From the NCBI RefSeq assembly GCF_009870825.1, contig NZ_WTWY01000009.1:124001-188000 (forward strand): a stretch of DNA of 64,000 bases, read 5' to 3'. Positions 49,063 to 58,155 of the stretch are shown piece by piece. The stretch comes from Paenibacillus sp. USDA918EY. GTDB lineage: Bacteria > Bacillota > Bacilli > Paenibacillales > Paenibacillaceae. Made by a program: the position numbers and the translations under genes. Every line of letters starts with the position of its first letter. Position 1 is the stretch's first letter. The notes beneath the pieces are model-generated. The model made no database searches. It worked only from the letters and a program-made list of their open reading frames with translations, and was not told where the DNA came from.

Positions 49063-51237
49063 TCACTCTCTCTCCAGTTTGTTTTTTAAGTAAGCGCGGA
49101 GATGGGCGGACATCAGATCCCTGATCCGATGTTCCCGGCCCTCCGCAAGCGCCTCGATCATATCGCTGTCCAGCAGCGTTGCGCTGATTTCGCTCAGCAC
49201 TTTCAAGCTTTCGCCGGTCAGCTGTCTCGGGGCCAGCATCAGCAGGAAACGCGACAGCTCGATCGGGCCCGAATCGTCCATCTTGAACGGCCGATCCAGC
49301 TCAAACAGCATGAGTGCAGGCCGTTTCACCACCTCGCTCCGCGTGTGAAACAACGCCAGCTCCGTTCCCGGAATCATCTGCGTCCCTTGCTGTTCACGCT
49401 GCAGCAGCTGCAGGACGACAGCTTCCGGATCGCCGACGACCTCCCTGAGTTCCGGGTGATTGCAAGCGGCGCGAAGCCATTGGCCGAGACTCGGCTCACC
49501 CGTTATCCGTAACGGAAGAACCCGGAAGGCTTCGAGCAGCTCGATGCTTTGCTGAACGGTTTTGTTCAGGGAATGCAAGCCTTCCATCTCGGACATGCCG
49601 TCCGCTTCGCTTTGGCCGGCAGGCGACTTCAACGCTTCGGACGGTGGACCAAAATCGTCCGGAAGCCCGGGCGGCGGCTTATCGGCCCAGGTCCCGTCCC
49701 GGGCCTTCTGCATGCCGCGTTTGCGAATGTAGTCCCGCAGCTTATCCGCCTCGGCAGGGGTTAGCAGCGGACTAAGCTTCATGTATTGCTCTTCGGGGAG
49801 CGACAAATCCACGGTGCTGATGATCAGATCGTAATCCGTTCTCGGGATTCGGGCAGCTTCATACCATGACGCCTGCTCCACGATCTGCAGCTGAGGGAAT
49901 TCCCTCCGAAGCCTTGCCGCCAGCATTTTGGAAGACCCAATCCCGCTCGTGCATACGATCACCGCACGGACGTCCTGATGAATCTGTCCGAGCCGTTCGC
50001 GCGAAGCCCCGAAATGCATGACCAGAAAGGCGATTTCCTCATCCGGAACGGAAATGGACGGAAACACGGCGTCCGCTGCCTGCCGCACCCGGCCGAACAG
50101 CTCGGAATAATCTTTGCGGATCGTTTCCAGCAGCGGATTGCGAATGCGCTCCCCGGCGGTAATCCGCTCCAATGCCGCCTTCAAATGGATGAACAGGCCG
50201 TCCCGCAGGGACCGGTCCGCGGCGTAGTCGTTCGCGTCGAGCTCCCCCATTTTGCGGATGAGCGATCTGACCGATCCGGCCAGCTCCAAATCGTCCGCAG
50301 GGAGCATTTCGCTCGAATGCGCGGAGGCTCTCTCCAGCAGCTCGGCGGCATACTTTACTTCAGCGGCTGAATAGGCCATGTTCAGCCTTTCGCCGAGCTG
50401 ACTGCACAGGGTAGCCGCCGCTTTCAGCTTGGTATCGGCTGGCGGCGGTTCGCCGGGCCGGTCGAATCTCCGCAGATTGACGAGCCGCTCGGCTTCCGCT
50501 TCGCTGACTTCAACCCCGGATCGGATGCGGGAAGCGGCTATGGAGAGACGGATCAGCAGATCGGTATAGGCGTCTTCGCTGAATGCCTCCTCCTGATCCT
50601 GCTCCTCCCATTTCCATAAAATGTCTTCGATCGCCGTGATGCGGTCCGCTCCCGCTAGCGCGGCGATCTTCGCATCGACCGGATGCAGCGGCGTTTGGCC
50701 GGCTCCGGCGATAAGCGGAAGATCATCCAGCCGAAATCGCACCAAAGTGCGTATCGCCTCGCGGATCAGCGGCTCCGATCCGGTGATTTCCACCCCGTAG
50801 CCGCGACGGCGAATGAGCAGCAGTCCCTGTTTGCCGATCCAGTCCGCCAAATCGTCCAAATCCGCTCCGACGGTTGGAACGGTCACCTTCATTTCGTGAG
50901 CCAGCGCAAACAGCTTCACAGGTTCCTTGGACGCCAGCAGCCTGCAGAGCAGGTAAATTTGCCGTTCATCCGCCGAGTATTCCACATTGGCGGGAATGAG
51001 CAGCTCCGACCGGACCTTTTCGATCTCGTCAGGTTTGCCTTCGACGCTGAGTCCGGAACCGGCCTTGCGGTGCAGGGTAATCCCGTGCCGGTGCAGATAG
51101 CTCTCTACCGCATCCAGCTCCCTGTGCACCGTCCGCGGGCTGACGCGGATGCTGCGTGCGATTTCCGCAACCGTGCTTTCATACGGGCTGCGCAGCAGCA
51201 AATCCAGGATCTGTCTAACGCGGTGTGTCAGTTCCAT
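49063..51237 (-). CDS. mtlR: Mannitol operon activator MtlR (PRD-containing)
   Basis: A 724-residue PTS-controlled regulator. The N-terminal helix-turn-helix (RVRQILDLLLRSPYESTVAE, RTVHRELDAVESYLHRHGI) is followed by a second DNA-binding-like domain, two PRDs (about 190-400), an EIIB-like domain (AVIVCTSGIGSSKMLAARLR) and an EIIA-like domain with ELALFHTRSEVVKRPALMLF. In Bacillus this protein activates the operon when its PRD2 is phosphorylated by HPr and its EIIB domain is dephosphorylated. ATG 51237 follows GGAGG. It lies between mtlA and mtlF, so it is co-transcribed with its targets. Confidence 0.94.
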   Translation of the reverse strand: MELTHRVRQILDLLLRSPYESTVAEIARSIRVSPRTVHRELDAVESYLHRHGITLHRKAGSGLSVEGKPDEIEKVRSELLIPANVEYSADERQIYLLCRLLASKEPVKLFALAHEMKVTVPTVGADLDDLADWIGKQGLLLIRRRGYGVEITGSEPLIREAIRTLVRFRLDDLPLIAGAGQTPLHPVDAKIAALAGADRITAIEDILWKWEEQDQEEAFSEDAYTDLLIRLSIAASRIRSGVEVSEAEAERLVNLRRFDRPGEPPPADTKLKAAATLCSQLGERLNMAYSAAEVKYAAELLERASAHSSEMLPADDLELAGSVRSLIRKMGELDANDYAADRSLRDGLFIHLKAALERITAGERIRNPLLETIRKDYSELFGRVRQAADAVFPSISVPDEEIAFLVMHFGASRERLGQIHQDVRAVIVCTSGIGSSKMLAARLRREFPQLQIVEQASWYEAARIPRTDYDLIISTVDLSLPEEQYMKLSPLLTPAEADKLRDYIRKRGMQKARDGTWADKPPPGLPDDFGPPSEALKSPAGQSEADGMSEMEGLHSLNKTVQQSIELLEAFRVLPLRITGEPSLGQWLRAACNHPELREVVGDPEAVVLQLLQREQQGTQMIPGTELALFHTRSEVVKRPALMLFELDRPFKMDDSGPIELSRFLLMLAPRQLTGESLKVLSEISATLLDSDMIEALAEGREHRIRDLMSAHLRAYLKNKLERE

Positions 51238-51321
51238 CCGCTCAAACCTCCAAACGGCCGCAAAAGGCGCTTGGATGCCGGCACAAATTACCCGCATCCA
51301 TTCGCCTTAAACGTCGTATAG

Positions 51322-52782
51322 TTATTTCAAGCGTTCTACAAGCTCGTCATATTCCGGACTTTTCAGGAAGTTATCGATGGAAATATGCTCCGCTTGCGGT
51401 GCCACTCCGCGAGCGCGGTCCGTGAGCGTTTTATGCGTCACTACGATATCCGCGTCGGACGGAATGTCACTGATCGCCGTGTTGGTCACTTCAATCGGCG
51501 ATCCCGCCGCTTTCATCTTTTTGCGCAGAATGGAAGCGCCCATGGCGCTGGATCCCATCCCGGCATCGCAAGCAAAGACGATTTTATGAACCTCTTCCTT
51601 GCTCTTCTGCCCTGCGGCGGCGCTCGTCTCGATGTGGGCCGCGGCTTCGGACACGGCGGCAGCCGCTGCAGCAGGGGTTCCTGCGGCTTTCATATCTTTC
51701 ATTCGTTTCGTTGCTTCTTCCAGATCATCCTCATCCTCTTCCGACTTCTTGCTCGTTTTCAGCAGAAGCGCGGCTACGGCAAAGGATACGATCGCCGCGG
51801 TAACCACGCCGCTAAGTACCGGAAGAATTTCGCCGCGCGGCGCCATGGCCAGGTAAGCGATGATGCTGCCGGGCGACGGCGGGCCGACGAGGCCTGCGTT
51901 CAGCAGCGAAAACGTGAATGTTCCCGTCACGCCGCCGGCCATTGCCGCGAGAATGAGGCGCGGATTCATCAGAATGTACGGGAAGTAAATTTCATGAATC
52001 CCGCCGAAGAAGTGGATGATCGCAGCCCCCGGAGCAGATTGACGGGCGGAACCGCGGCCAAGGATCATATATGCGAGCAGGATGCCTAGCCCCGGACCCG
52101 GGTTCGATTCCAGCATGAACAGGATCGATTTGCCTACATGCTGTGCCTGCTCGATTGCGATCGGGCTCAGAACGCCATGGTTGATGGCGTTGTTCAGGAA
52201 CAGCACCTTCGCCGGCTCGATCAGGATGTTGACGAGCGGAATAAGGTGATGATTGACCAGAAACTCGACGCCTGATGACAGGACGTTCGTGATGGCTTCA
52301 ATAATGCGGCCCACGATCGAATAGGCGATCAGGACGAGGGCCCCGCCGATAATACCGAGCGAGAAGTTGTTGACCAGCATTTCAAAGCCGGATTTGATTT
52401 TGCCTTCAACGGCTTTGTCGAACTTTTTGAGCACCCAGGCGGCGCCCGGTCCAACCGCCATTGCCCCGAGGAACATCGGAATGTCGGTTCCGACGATGAC
52501 ACCCATGGTAACCAGGGCGCCGATGACCCCGCCGCGCTGCTTGTGGACCATCGTGCCGCCGGTATAGCCGATCAGCAACGGGAGGAGGTACTTGATCATG
52601 GGATCAACGAGTTTGGCAAGGTATGCGTTTGGGAACCAGCCTGTCGGAATGAATAGTGCGGTAATCAAACCCCACGCGATGAACGCTCCGATGTTCGGCA
52701 TAACCATGCCGCTCAGGAAGCGCCCGAATTTTTGAACTCCGACCCGTGCCGCGCCGGATGCAGAGGAAGTAGATTGAGCCAC
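51322..52782 (-). CDS. mtlA: Mannitol-specific PTS permease EIICB
   Basis: A 486-residue membrane permease with an N-terminal EIIC channel (VQKFGRFLSGMVMPNIGAFI, IGYTGGTMVHKQRGGVIGAL, FGGIHEIYFPYILMNPRLIL) and a C-terminal EIIB domain (KIVFACDAGMGSSAMGASIL) holding the phospho-cysteine near residue 395. The GGIHEIYFPY motif is the classic mannitol EIIC signature. The start is GTG 52782, 8 nt after AAAGGAGG. The first gene of the operon, it is preceded by a palindromic leader and a candidate MtlR/CcpA region. Confidence 0.95.
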   Translation of the reverse strand: MAQSTSSASGAARVGVQKFGRFLSGMVMPNIGAFIAWGLITALFIPTGWFPNAYLAKLVDPMIKYLLPLLIGYTGGTMVHKQRGGVIGALVTMGVIVGTDIPMFLGAMAVGPGAAWVLKKFDKAVEGKIKSGFEMLVNNFSLGIIGGALVLIAYSIVGRIIEAITNVLSSGVEFLVNHHLIPLVNILIEPAKVLFLNNAINHGVLSPIAIEQAQHVGKSILFMLESNPGPGLGILLAYMILGRGSARQSAPGAAIIHFFGGIHEIYFPYILMNPRLILAAMAGGVTGTFTFSLLNAGLVGPPSPGSIIAYLAMAPRGEILPVLSGVVTAAIVSFAVAALLLKTSKKSEEDEDDLEEATKRMKDMKAAGTPAAAAAAVSEAAAHIETSAAAGQKSKEEVHKIVFACDAGMGSSAMGASILRKKMKAAGSPIEVTNTAISDIPSDADIVVTHKTLTDRARGVAPQAEHISIDNFLKSPEYDELVERLK

Positions 52783-52810
52783 GAGGATAACCTCCTTTGT
52801 AGACTTTTGT

Positions 52811-52838
52811 CGAACGATATTATTCAATATGTCGTTCG
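52811..52838. promoter_or_regulatory. Imperfect palindrome in the mtlA leader
   Basis: CGAACGATATT (52811-52821) pairs with AATATGTCGTTCG (52826-52838) apart from a bulge. It lies 29 bp before the mtlA start and may be an operator or an RNA stem. Confidence 0.45.
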
Positions 52839-52882
52839 TCCTATATCCATCCTAGCCAACACGAACCTGACACTCAACAAAA

Positions 52883-52917
52883 TGAAAACGCTATATTGTC
52901 AGGAAGCCTGATGACAA
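52883..52917. promoter_or_regulatory. Candidate cre and MtlR-type operator upstream of mtlA
   Basis: TGAAAACGCTATAT (52883-52896) fits the cre consensus at 12 of 14 positions. It abuts TTGTCA-N10-TGACAA (52896-52917), a dyad close to the Bacillus MtlR box, though 2 bp longer. Confidence 0.4.
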
Positions 52918-53153
52918 AATTTTAAGAAGCCCGCTGAACCCCTTGTCTCCCAAGGCTTTTGAGGCTTTCGAAAAACAATATCGGAAACGGTAACCGGCGA
53001 GGGATGCTGACAAGATTTCCTGACCCGTCATGAGAGCCGGGCAGCGCGGATATACAATTTCATTCCATAAAATATGAAGCTCCGGTATTGGATAGCATTT
53101 CCCTTTTCGTCGTCCTGATTCAAAACCGGAGCGGGCCTTTCAAATTGATAACC

Positions 53154-53180
53154 AAAAAAAGCGCCCTTGATTCAGGGCGC
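53154..53180 (-). terminator. Terminator of the gene at 53477
   Basis: GCGCCCT and AGGGCGC pair around six bases, followed on the minus strand by seven T. It lies about 300 nt beyond the gene, with repeat A3 between. Confidence 0.75.
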
Positions 53181-53357
53181 ATAACGTGTCAAAAAATAAT
53201 GGATGCCGGAAACGTCAAGAAAACCGCTATATGGAAAACGTTCCTGTCCACGGAAACTTTTCCGATAGAAAACCGCCTTCGCGGCGGTACTTCGCAATTT
53301 AGAACATGGAAGGCAAATAATCCTCAGCTGCGGCGGCATAATCGTCGATCATATTTC

Positions 53358-53472
53358 AGGATTTTGCAAAATTCGATTCCGGCCGCTCCCGGGTACAATA
53401 TATAGACGAATTAATCCGTTTCGCTCCATCTATTGCTGATTGAATGTCGCTCCTTGGATTTTTGCAAAATCC
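53358..53472. repeat. Dispersed repeat family A, copy A3
   Basis: About 115 bp, very similar to A1, with the ends AGGATTTTGCAAAA and TTTTTGCAAAATCC and the core ATTCCGGCCGCTCCCGGGT. It ends 4 nt from the stop codon of the minus-strand gene. Confidence 0.9.
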
Positions 53473-53476
53473 GCAT

Positions 53477-54463
53477 TTAAATGCGGTCCACCTGCTCAAC
53501 CGGCAAAAATCCATAAGCGGCATCAAACTTGACGTGGTGGTGAAAATGCTCCAGCAATGGCGGACAGGTTTCCGTGCCCCCGTCCAAGCCGGAAAGCGTG
53601 CCGCGGTCAAAACGAATGGACAATACCGTCACATACTCCTCTTGTCCCGATTCCCGGTTTATTTTCGTGTCGCGGGCATGGACAATCACCGTTTCAAGCG
53701 GAAGCAGCGCAAACAGCTCGCGGGCAATCCGGAACGCGCAGCCGCATGCGTATTTATACTCCAAGGCATTTTGATCTTCAACTTCGAGCGGAACGGTTAC
53801 AAGGGTTCCGTCTTCCGCCAGCCGTTTGGATTCATGCGGGATGATTTGTCCCGAATTGACGTCCAATTCGACTTCGACCGTTGCCGGGTCAAGGACGGCG
53901 AACTCCAAGCCGCTTCCCAAGGCCAGCAGATCGTTTAGCGGAGCGAATTCTTCCAATACCCGCAAATACGCGGTGCGGTTTCCTTCCAGGATGTCGCGCG
54001 CAAAATCGGCGGCGCTTTTCCACCGCGAATATTCCAGACGGTCTTCCTCCTTCGCCCGTTCAAGCTCGTCCTCCAGCTGCTGCCGGATGACGGCGTCCTG
54101 TTTCAATAACTTTTGCAGACGCGTAGGTTTAAATTCGCGCAGCCGGGTTTCGGCCTGCTGCTCGCGCGGACCTTTTTCTCCTCTGCCGTACGGAGGCTCC
54201 AAGGCCGCAATCCGGCTCCAATCTACCGATTCCCCGCAGATCTGATGGACCGTGTCGATGAGCTCCAGAAGGTGGGCGTACCGCTCCGCTGCGGATGCCG
54301 CTTGCTCGGCTTCGTTCAGACGGGCCGGCTCCTTTTGCCGCGGGTCGTTTCGGGACAGCAGCTCCTCCCGCCTGCGGCACGTTTCGTTTTGGATTGCGCT
54401 GCCGAAAAAAGGAATATTCCATTCCGTTTCGCTTACTGTCGATTGATCTTCACTGTACCTCAT
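53477..54463 (-). CDS. Hypothetical protein, charged and partly coiled-coil
   Basis: A 328-residue soluble protein that I do not recognise. The N-terminal half is rich in E, R and K with likely coiled coil (RLNEAEQAASAAERYAHLLE, RQQLEDELERAKEEDRLEYS). The C-terminal half looks like a compact alpha/beta domain (EFAVLDPATVEVELDVNSGQ, KYACGCAFRIARELFALLPL, VIVHARDTKINRESGQEEYV). No membrane segment or signal is visible. ATG 54463 (MRYSED) follows AGGGGAAG; the longer frame is rejected. It is not obviously linked to neighbours. Confidence 0.75.
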   Translation of the reverse strand: MRYSEDQSTVSETEWNIPFFGSAIQNETCRRREELLSRNDPRQKEPARLNEAEQAASAAERYAHLLELIDTVHQICGESVDWSRIAALEPPYGRGEKGPREQQAETRLREFKPTRLQKLLKQDAVIRQQLEDELERAKEEDRLEYSRWKSAADFARDILEGNRTAYLRVLEEFAPLNDLLALGSGLEFAVLDPATVEVELDVNSGQIIPHESKRLAEDGTLVTVPLEVEDQNALEYKYACGCAFRIARELFALLPLETVIVHARDTKINRESGQEEYVTVLSIRFDRGTLSGLDGGTETCPPLLEHFHHHVKFDAAYGFLPVEQVDRI

Positions 54464-54678
54464 ACCGTTCTTCCCCTCATACGAAAGCCATGATTGAATC
54501 ACAGATAATAGGCCAAATATACTACGTGCTATGCAGCTATATTTCGCCGTATCCTCCGAAACTCCTTCATAAATCCCGTGGAAGATCAGCAATTTTTGTG
54601 GGAATTTGCTAGAAGGGATGAGTGCCTATGAGCTGCATGTTCAAAGGATGATCCCGGCCGGCGTCCAAACAACGAATC

Positions 54679-54711
54679 AAAAAAGGGCCCGTTCCAAAGG
54701 ACGGCCCTTTT
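54679..54711 (-). terminator. Terminator of the SNF2 helicase gene
   Basis: AAAAGGGCCGTCC and GGAACGGGCCC-type arms pair on the minus strand and are followed by TTTTTTGATT. Confidence 0.8.
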
Positions 54712-54736
54712 CGTTCTGTAAGATGACAAGTCTTCG

Positions 54737-57700
54737 TCACAGCGCCAGCAGCTCGCGGATTTCCTGCTCCGTCAGCGCCGTTTGGGTATCGGAGCCCGGT
54801 TCCATCACTTCGCGGATCAAGTCTTTTTTGCGCTGCTGCAGCTCCATCATTTTTTCCTCCACGGTCCCTTTCGTCACCAGACGGATAACCTGCACCACGT
54901 TTTTTTGCCCCATGCGGTGGGCCCGGCCCGCCGCTTGCTCTTCGACCGCGGGGTTCCACCACAGATCGTACAAAATGACGGTGTCTGCCCCGGTCAGATT
55001 GAGTCCCGTCCCTCCGGCTTTGAGCGAAATCAGGAACACGTCGTTTTCCCCGGCGTTGAAGCGGTCGCATATGTCCAGCCGCTCTTTGGCAGGGGTTTGC
55101 CCGTCCAGATAAAATGCCGGTATGCCGAGCTTGCCAAGTTCGCTCCGGATAATGCGGAGCATGCTCGTAAACTGGGAGAAAATCAGCATCCGCCGGCCGC
55201 TTTCCAGGCAATCCTGGGCGACTTCCAGCAGCTGCTGCAGCTTCCCGGACTCCCCTTCGTATCCGTCGACGAACAATACGGGATGGCAGCACAGCTGGCG
55301 CAGCCTCGTAATGCCGGCCAAAATTTTCATCCGGCTCCGCTGGAAACCTTCGAATTCGAGGTCGCGCATCGTTTCTTCCTTGAATTCCTCCAAATACGCC
55401 GCGTAAAGCTTTTTCTGATCCCTGGACAGCTCGGACTGCCGTACCGTTTCGATCCGTTCGGGTAATTCCTCCAGTACGTCCGCACGCATTCGCCGCAAAA
55501 TGAATGGCTGCACCATCCGTGCGATCCGGTCGCGGGAAAGCCCGCGGAAATTTTTGAGGCCGGAGAAAAGCCCCGGGAATACGGCGTCGAAAATGGACCA
55601 CAGCTCGTCGACCGAATTTTCGATCGGCGTGCCGGTCAGCGCGAATCTGCGTCCCGCCGTGATTTCACGCACCGCCTGCGCGGTTTGGGTCGATGCGTTT
55701 TTGATTGCCTGGGCTTCGTCCAAAACGAGAGTGCTAAACGCCATCTCCTGGTATATCCGGATGTCCTTGCGCAGGGACGGGTACGAGGTAATGATCACAT
55801 CCGCGTCGAATTCCGAGCTGGCTTCGCCTGCGGTTTCCTGAGTACCCGTTTCGGCATCCGCCATGCGTAGAAGCATTTCGCTTCGCTCCTTCTTGGCCCC
55901 CAAAGCAACCTCGACTTTAAGGGATGGGGCGAACCGGTGAAATTCCTGCTCCCAATTGTATACGAGCGACGCCGGGGCAACGATCAGCGCGGGCTTTTGC
56001 GCCGCCTGCTCACGGGCTTCCGACAAAATGTAGGCGATGCTCTGCAGCGTTTTGCCAAGCCCCATGTCGTCCGCCAAAATCCCGCCGAAACGGTAAGAGC
56101 CGAGCGTTTTCAGCCATTGGAAACCTTCTATTTGATAATCGCGAAGCACGGAGGACAGCTCGGCCGGAACGGCAAATTCCCCTTGCTGTGGATGCAGCAT
56201 ATGGTCAAGCAGCGCCCGCAGCGACTTTCCGAGCTTCAGGCTGCCGTTTTCCCGGTCTCGCAGCTGAAGGCCCCTGAACATGGGCAGCTCCAATCGGCTT
56301 CCGGTGATGTCCCCTTTTTTCATTCCAAGCTCGTCGTACAGCTCGCCGAACATTTGAAAAGCTTCTCCCTCAAGCGATAAATACGAGCCTTCGGCAAGGC
56401 GGTAATATTTCTTTTTTTCGACGATGCTGAGCAAAATTTTGCGGATTTCCTTGTCGCTGATGCCGTCCAGCTCGAACCGGATTTCCAGCCAGTTGGTCGT
56501 CTCGTCCGTATCCGCTTTGATCTTGGGGGCTTTGCGGCCCGCGTGGACCATCTGCTTGACGCTGTCCGTCGCATAAACCTCGACCCACGAATCCAGCCGC
56601 GGCAGCAAACGGAACAACACGTCGTACACGCTGTCCTCCTCCGCCAGATCAAGCGACCATTCCTTGTCCAACCGGATAAAATCGCTTTCGTTCAGCGCAT
56701 CCAGCAGCTTTTTCTCCTTCTCCGAGTCCCTGACGAGGATCAGGTCGGCATCTTTCCGCGCTTCCCAGTCGTCGGCGAGCGCGTCGATCACGATCCCGCC
56801 GTATACGAATTCAGCCCTCGCATGCAGCGCCGACTCGTCCCGGTCCAAATACAGCTTGGCCGACAGCGCCGGCTGGACGATGCGGTCGCGGATCGCGGAA
56901 TCCACCGATACCCTTCCGATCTTGCGCAAGCCCGGAACGACCTTCTCCATCAGCGCGTCCATTTGATGCGGGGATACTTGGATTTTCGCGTGGTCGTGGC
57001 GGTATAACAGCGACTTCATCTCGGACAGCAAATAAAGCTCCCGTTCCGGCAACAGATACACTTTCCCCTCCAAAACGGCGCAGCGGTAAGCGTTCATCAC
57101 CGTCGCTTTTTTCAGGCCCCGGATTTCAAGGCCGTATGCATCCTTCGCGGCGCCGCTGATTTCGAACGTAACCGGAAGGGGCTCATCGCTCGCCTCCATC
57201 CGTGCCGGTTCGCCGAAATCCCGCTCAAGCAAAGCTCCCGCAGCGGTCAAACGCGGCAGCAGCGTCTCCCATGCAAGGGGCGGCACCGTCAGCAGCCGCT
57301 GGTTTCCCGATGAGGAATACCCGGCATAATACCTTCCCGTTTCGTCATAAGCGAATTCGCTGGCGGCAATGCGCATCAGCTGCTCGATGACCGCCCAGTC
57401 TTCGTCCCGGAACGTATGCGCGGACGGATCGTACGTGAACAGCCTCGTAAACGGCAGCGGCCGGCCTTCCTCGATATGCAGCAGCAGCTGCCGGATGTTT
57501 TGCACGACATACGGACGCTTGAGCCCCATTTTCATTTCAATCTTGAATTTGGGTTCGGGCTGGTATTCGTCGGTAATTTTGCATATGAATTCGACGCTGA
57601 GCGTTTCCTTCAAGGCGTTTGCAAGCCTTTGGCCCGCTTTGATGCGGCTTTGGTCGGCCGCTTTGTCGAATAAATCGATCAGGCCGCCGGTCAAACGAAT

Positions 57701-58054
57701 GTCGCGGGAGGTGATGCCCGGCGTCGGCAGCGGCACCACCTCGCCTTTGCGCCGAAGCTCTCCGTTTCCGTTTTTCTCCTCGTCCAGCATCAGGATCAGG
57801 ACGGCCGCAATATGCTTGCAGTACGGATAATAACCGCCGTAAGCGCCGCATTCGCATTCCGCGTGAAAATCCGCGCCGTCAATGTCGATGTGGACATGAT
57901 AGATCTCATCGTCCTGAACGACGGCCCGGCTGCAGCGGTCCTCATCGTCGCGCTCCACAACCATGACCTGTCCCTGTTCTACCATCGCTTCTCCGCGTTT
58001 GTAGCCCGTGACGCCGCACAGGGTTCTGATTCGTTCTGCGGTAAATGCCAGCAT
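54737..58054 (-). CDS. SWIM-domain SNF2-family DNA/RNA helicase-like ATPase
   Basis: A 1105-residue protein. A SWIM zinc finger lies at about 57-75 (CECGAYGGYYPYCKH), and a large N-terminal region follows with no clear family. The SNF2 motor begins near residue 650: Walker A in GGILADDMGLGKTLQSIAYI, motif II in LVLDEAQAIKN, SAT-like RFALTGTPIENSVDELWSIF, and the C-lobe GGTGLNLTGADTVILYDLWW and AAGRAHRMGQKNVVQVIRL. Such proteins move along double-stranded DNA and are common in Firmicutes (YqhH/HepA type); the cellular role is unclear. The ATG has GGAAAGGA upstream. It is monocistronic. Confidence 0.93.
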   Translation of the reverse strand: MLAFTAERIRTLCGVTGYKRGEAMVEQGQVMVVERDDEDRCSRAVVQDDEIYHVHIDIDGADFHAECECGAYGGYYPYCKHIAAVLILMLDEEKNGNGELRRKGEVVPLPTPGITSRDIRLTGGLIDLFDKAADQSRIKAGQRLANALKETLSVEFICKITDEYQPEPKFKIEMKMGLKRPYVVQNIRQLLLHIEEGRPLPFTRLFTYDPSAHTFRDEDWAVIEQLMRIAASEFAYDETGRYYAGYSSSGNQRLLTVPPLAWETLLPRLTAAGALLERDFGEPARMEASDEPLPVTFEISGAAKDAYGLEIRGLKKATVMNAYRCAVLEGKVYLLPERELYLLSEMKSLLYRHDHAKIQVSPHQMDALMEKVVPGLRKIGRVSVDSAIRDRIVQPALSAKLYLDRDESALHARAEFVYGGIVIDALADDWEARKDADLILVRDSEKEKKLLDALNESDFIRLDKEWSLDLAEEDSVYDVLFRLLPRLDSWVEVYATDSVKQMVHAGRKAPKIKADTDETTNWLEIRFELDGISDKEIRKILLSIVEKKKYYRLAEGSYLSLEGEAFQMFGELYDELGMKKGDITGSRLELPMFRGLQLRDRENGSLKLGKSLRALLDHMLHPQQGEFAVPAELSSVLRDYQIEGFQWLKTLGSYRFGGILADDMGLGKTLQSIAYILSEAREQAAQKPALIVAPASLVYNWEQEFHRFAPSLKVEVALGAKKERSEMLLRMADAETGTQETAGEASSEFDADVIITSYPSLRKDIRIYQEMAFSTLVLDEAQAIKNASTQTAQAVREITAGRRFALTGTPIENSVDELWSIFDAVFPGLFSGLKNFRGLSRDRIARMVQPFILRRMRADVLEELPERIETVRQSELSRDQKKLYAAYLEEFKEETMRDLEFEGFQRSRMKILAGITRLRQLCCHPVLFVDGYEGESGKLQQLLEVAQDCLESGRRMLIFSQFTSMLRIIRSELGKLGIPAFYLDGQTPAKERLDICDRFNAGENDVFLISLKAGGTGLNLTGADTVILYDLWWNPAVEEQAAGRAHRMGQKNVVQVIRLVTKGTVEEKMMELQQRKKDLIREVMEPGSDTQTALTEQEIRELLAL

Positions 58055-58155
58055 GAATATGTCCTTTCCGAAATCTATATCGTTACATTTTGATTTATTA
58101 GTCTCTTCTTACCACTATACCATACATCCCGCAAAATCAAGAACTCTTGTTCTCG

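Noticed and set aside
53088..53405. Plus-strand frame of 105 codons before repeat A3
   Set aside because: It crosses the terminator at 53154-53180 and runs into the repeat, with no ribosome-binding site and no protein-like pattern.
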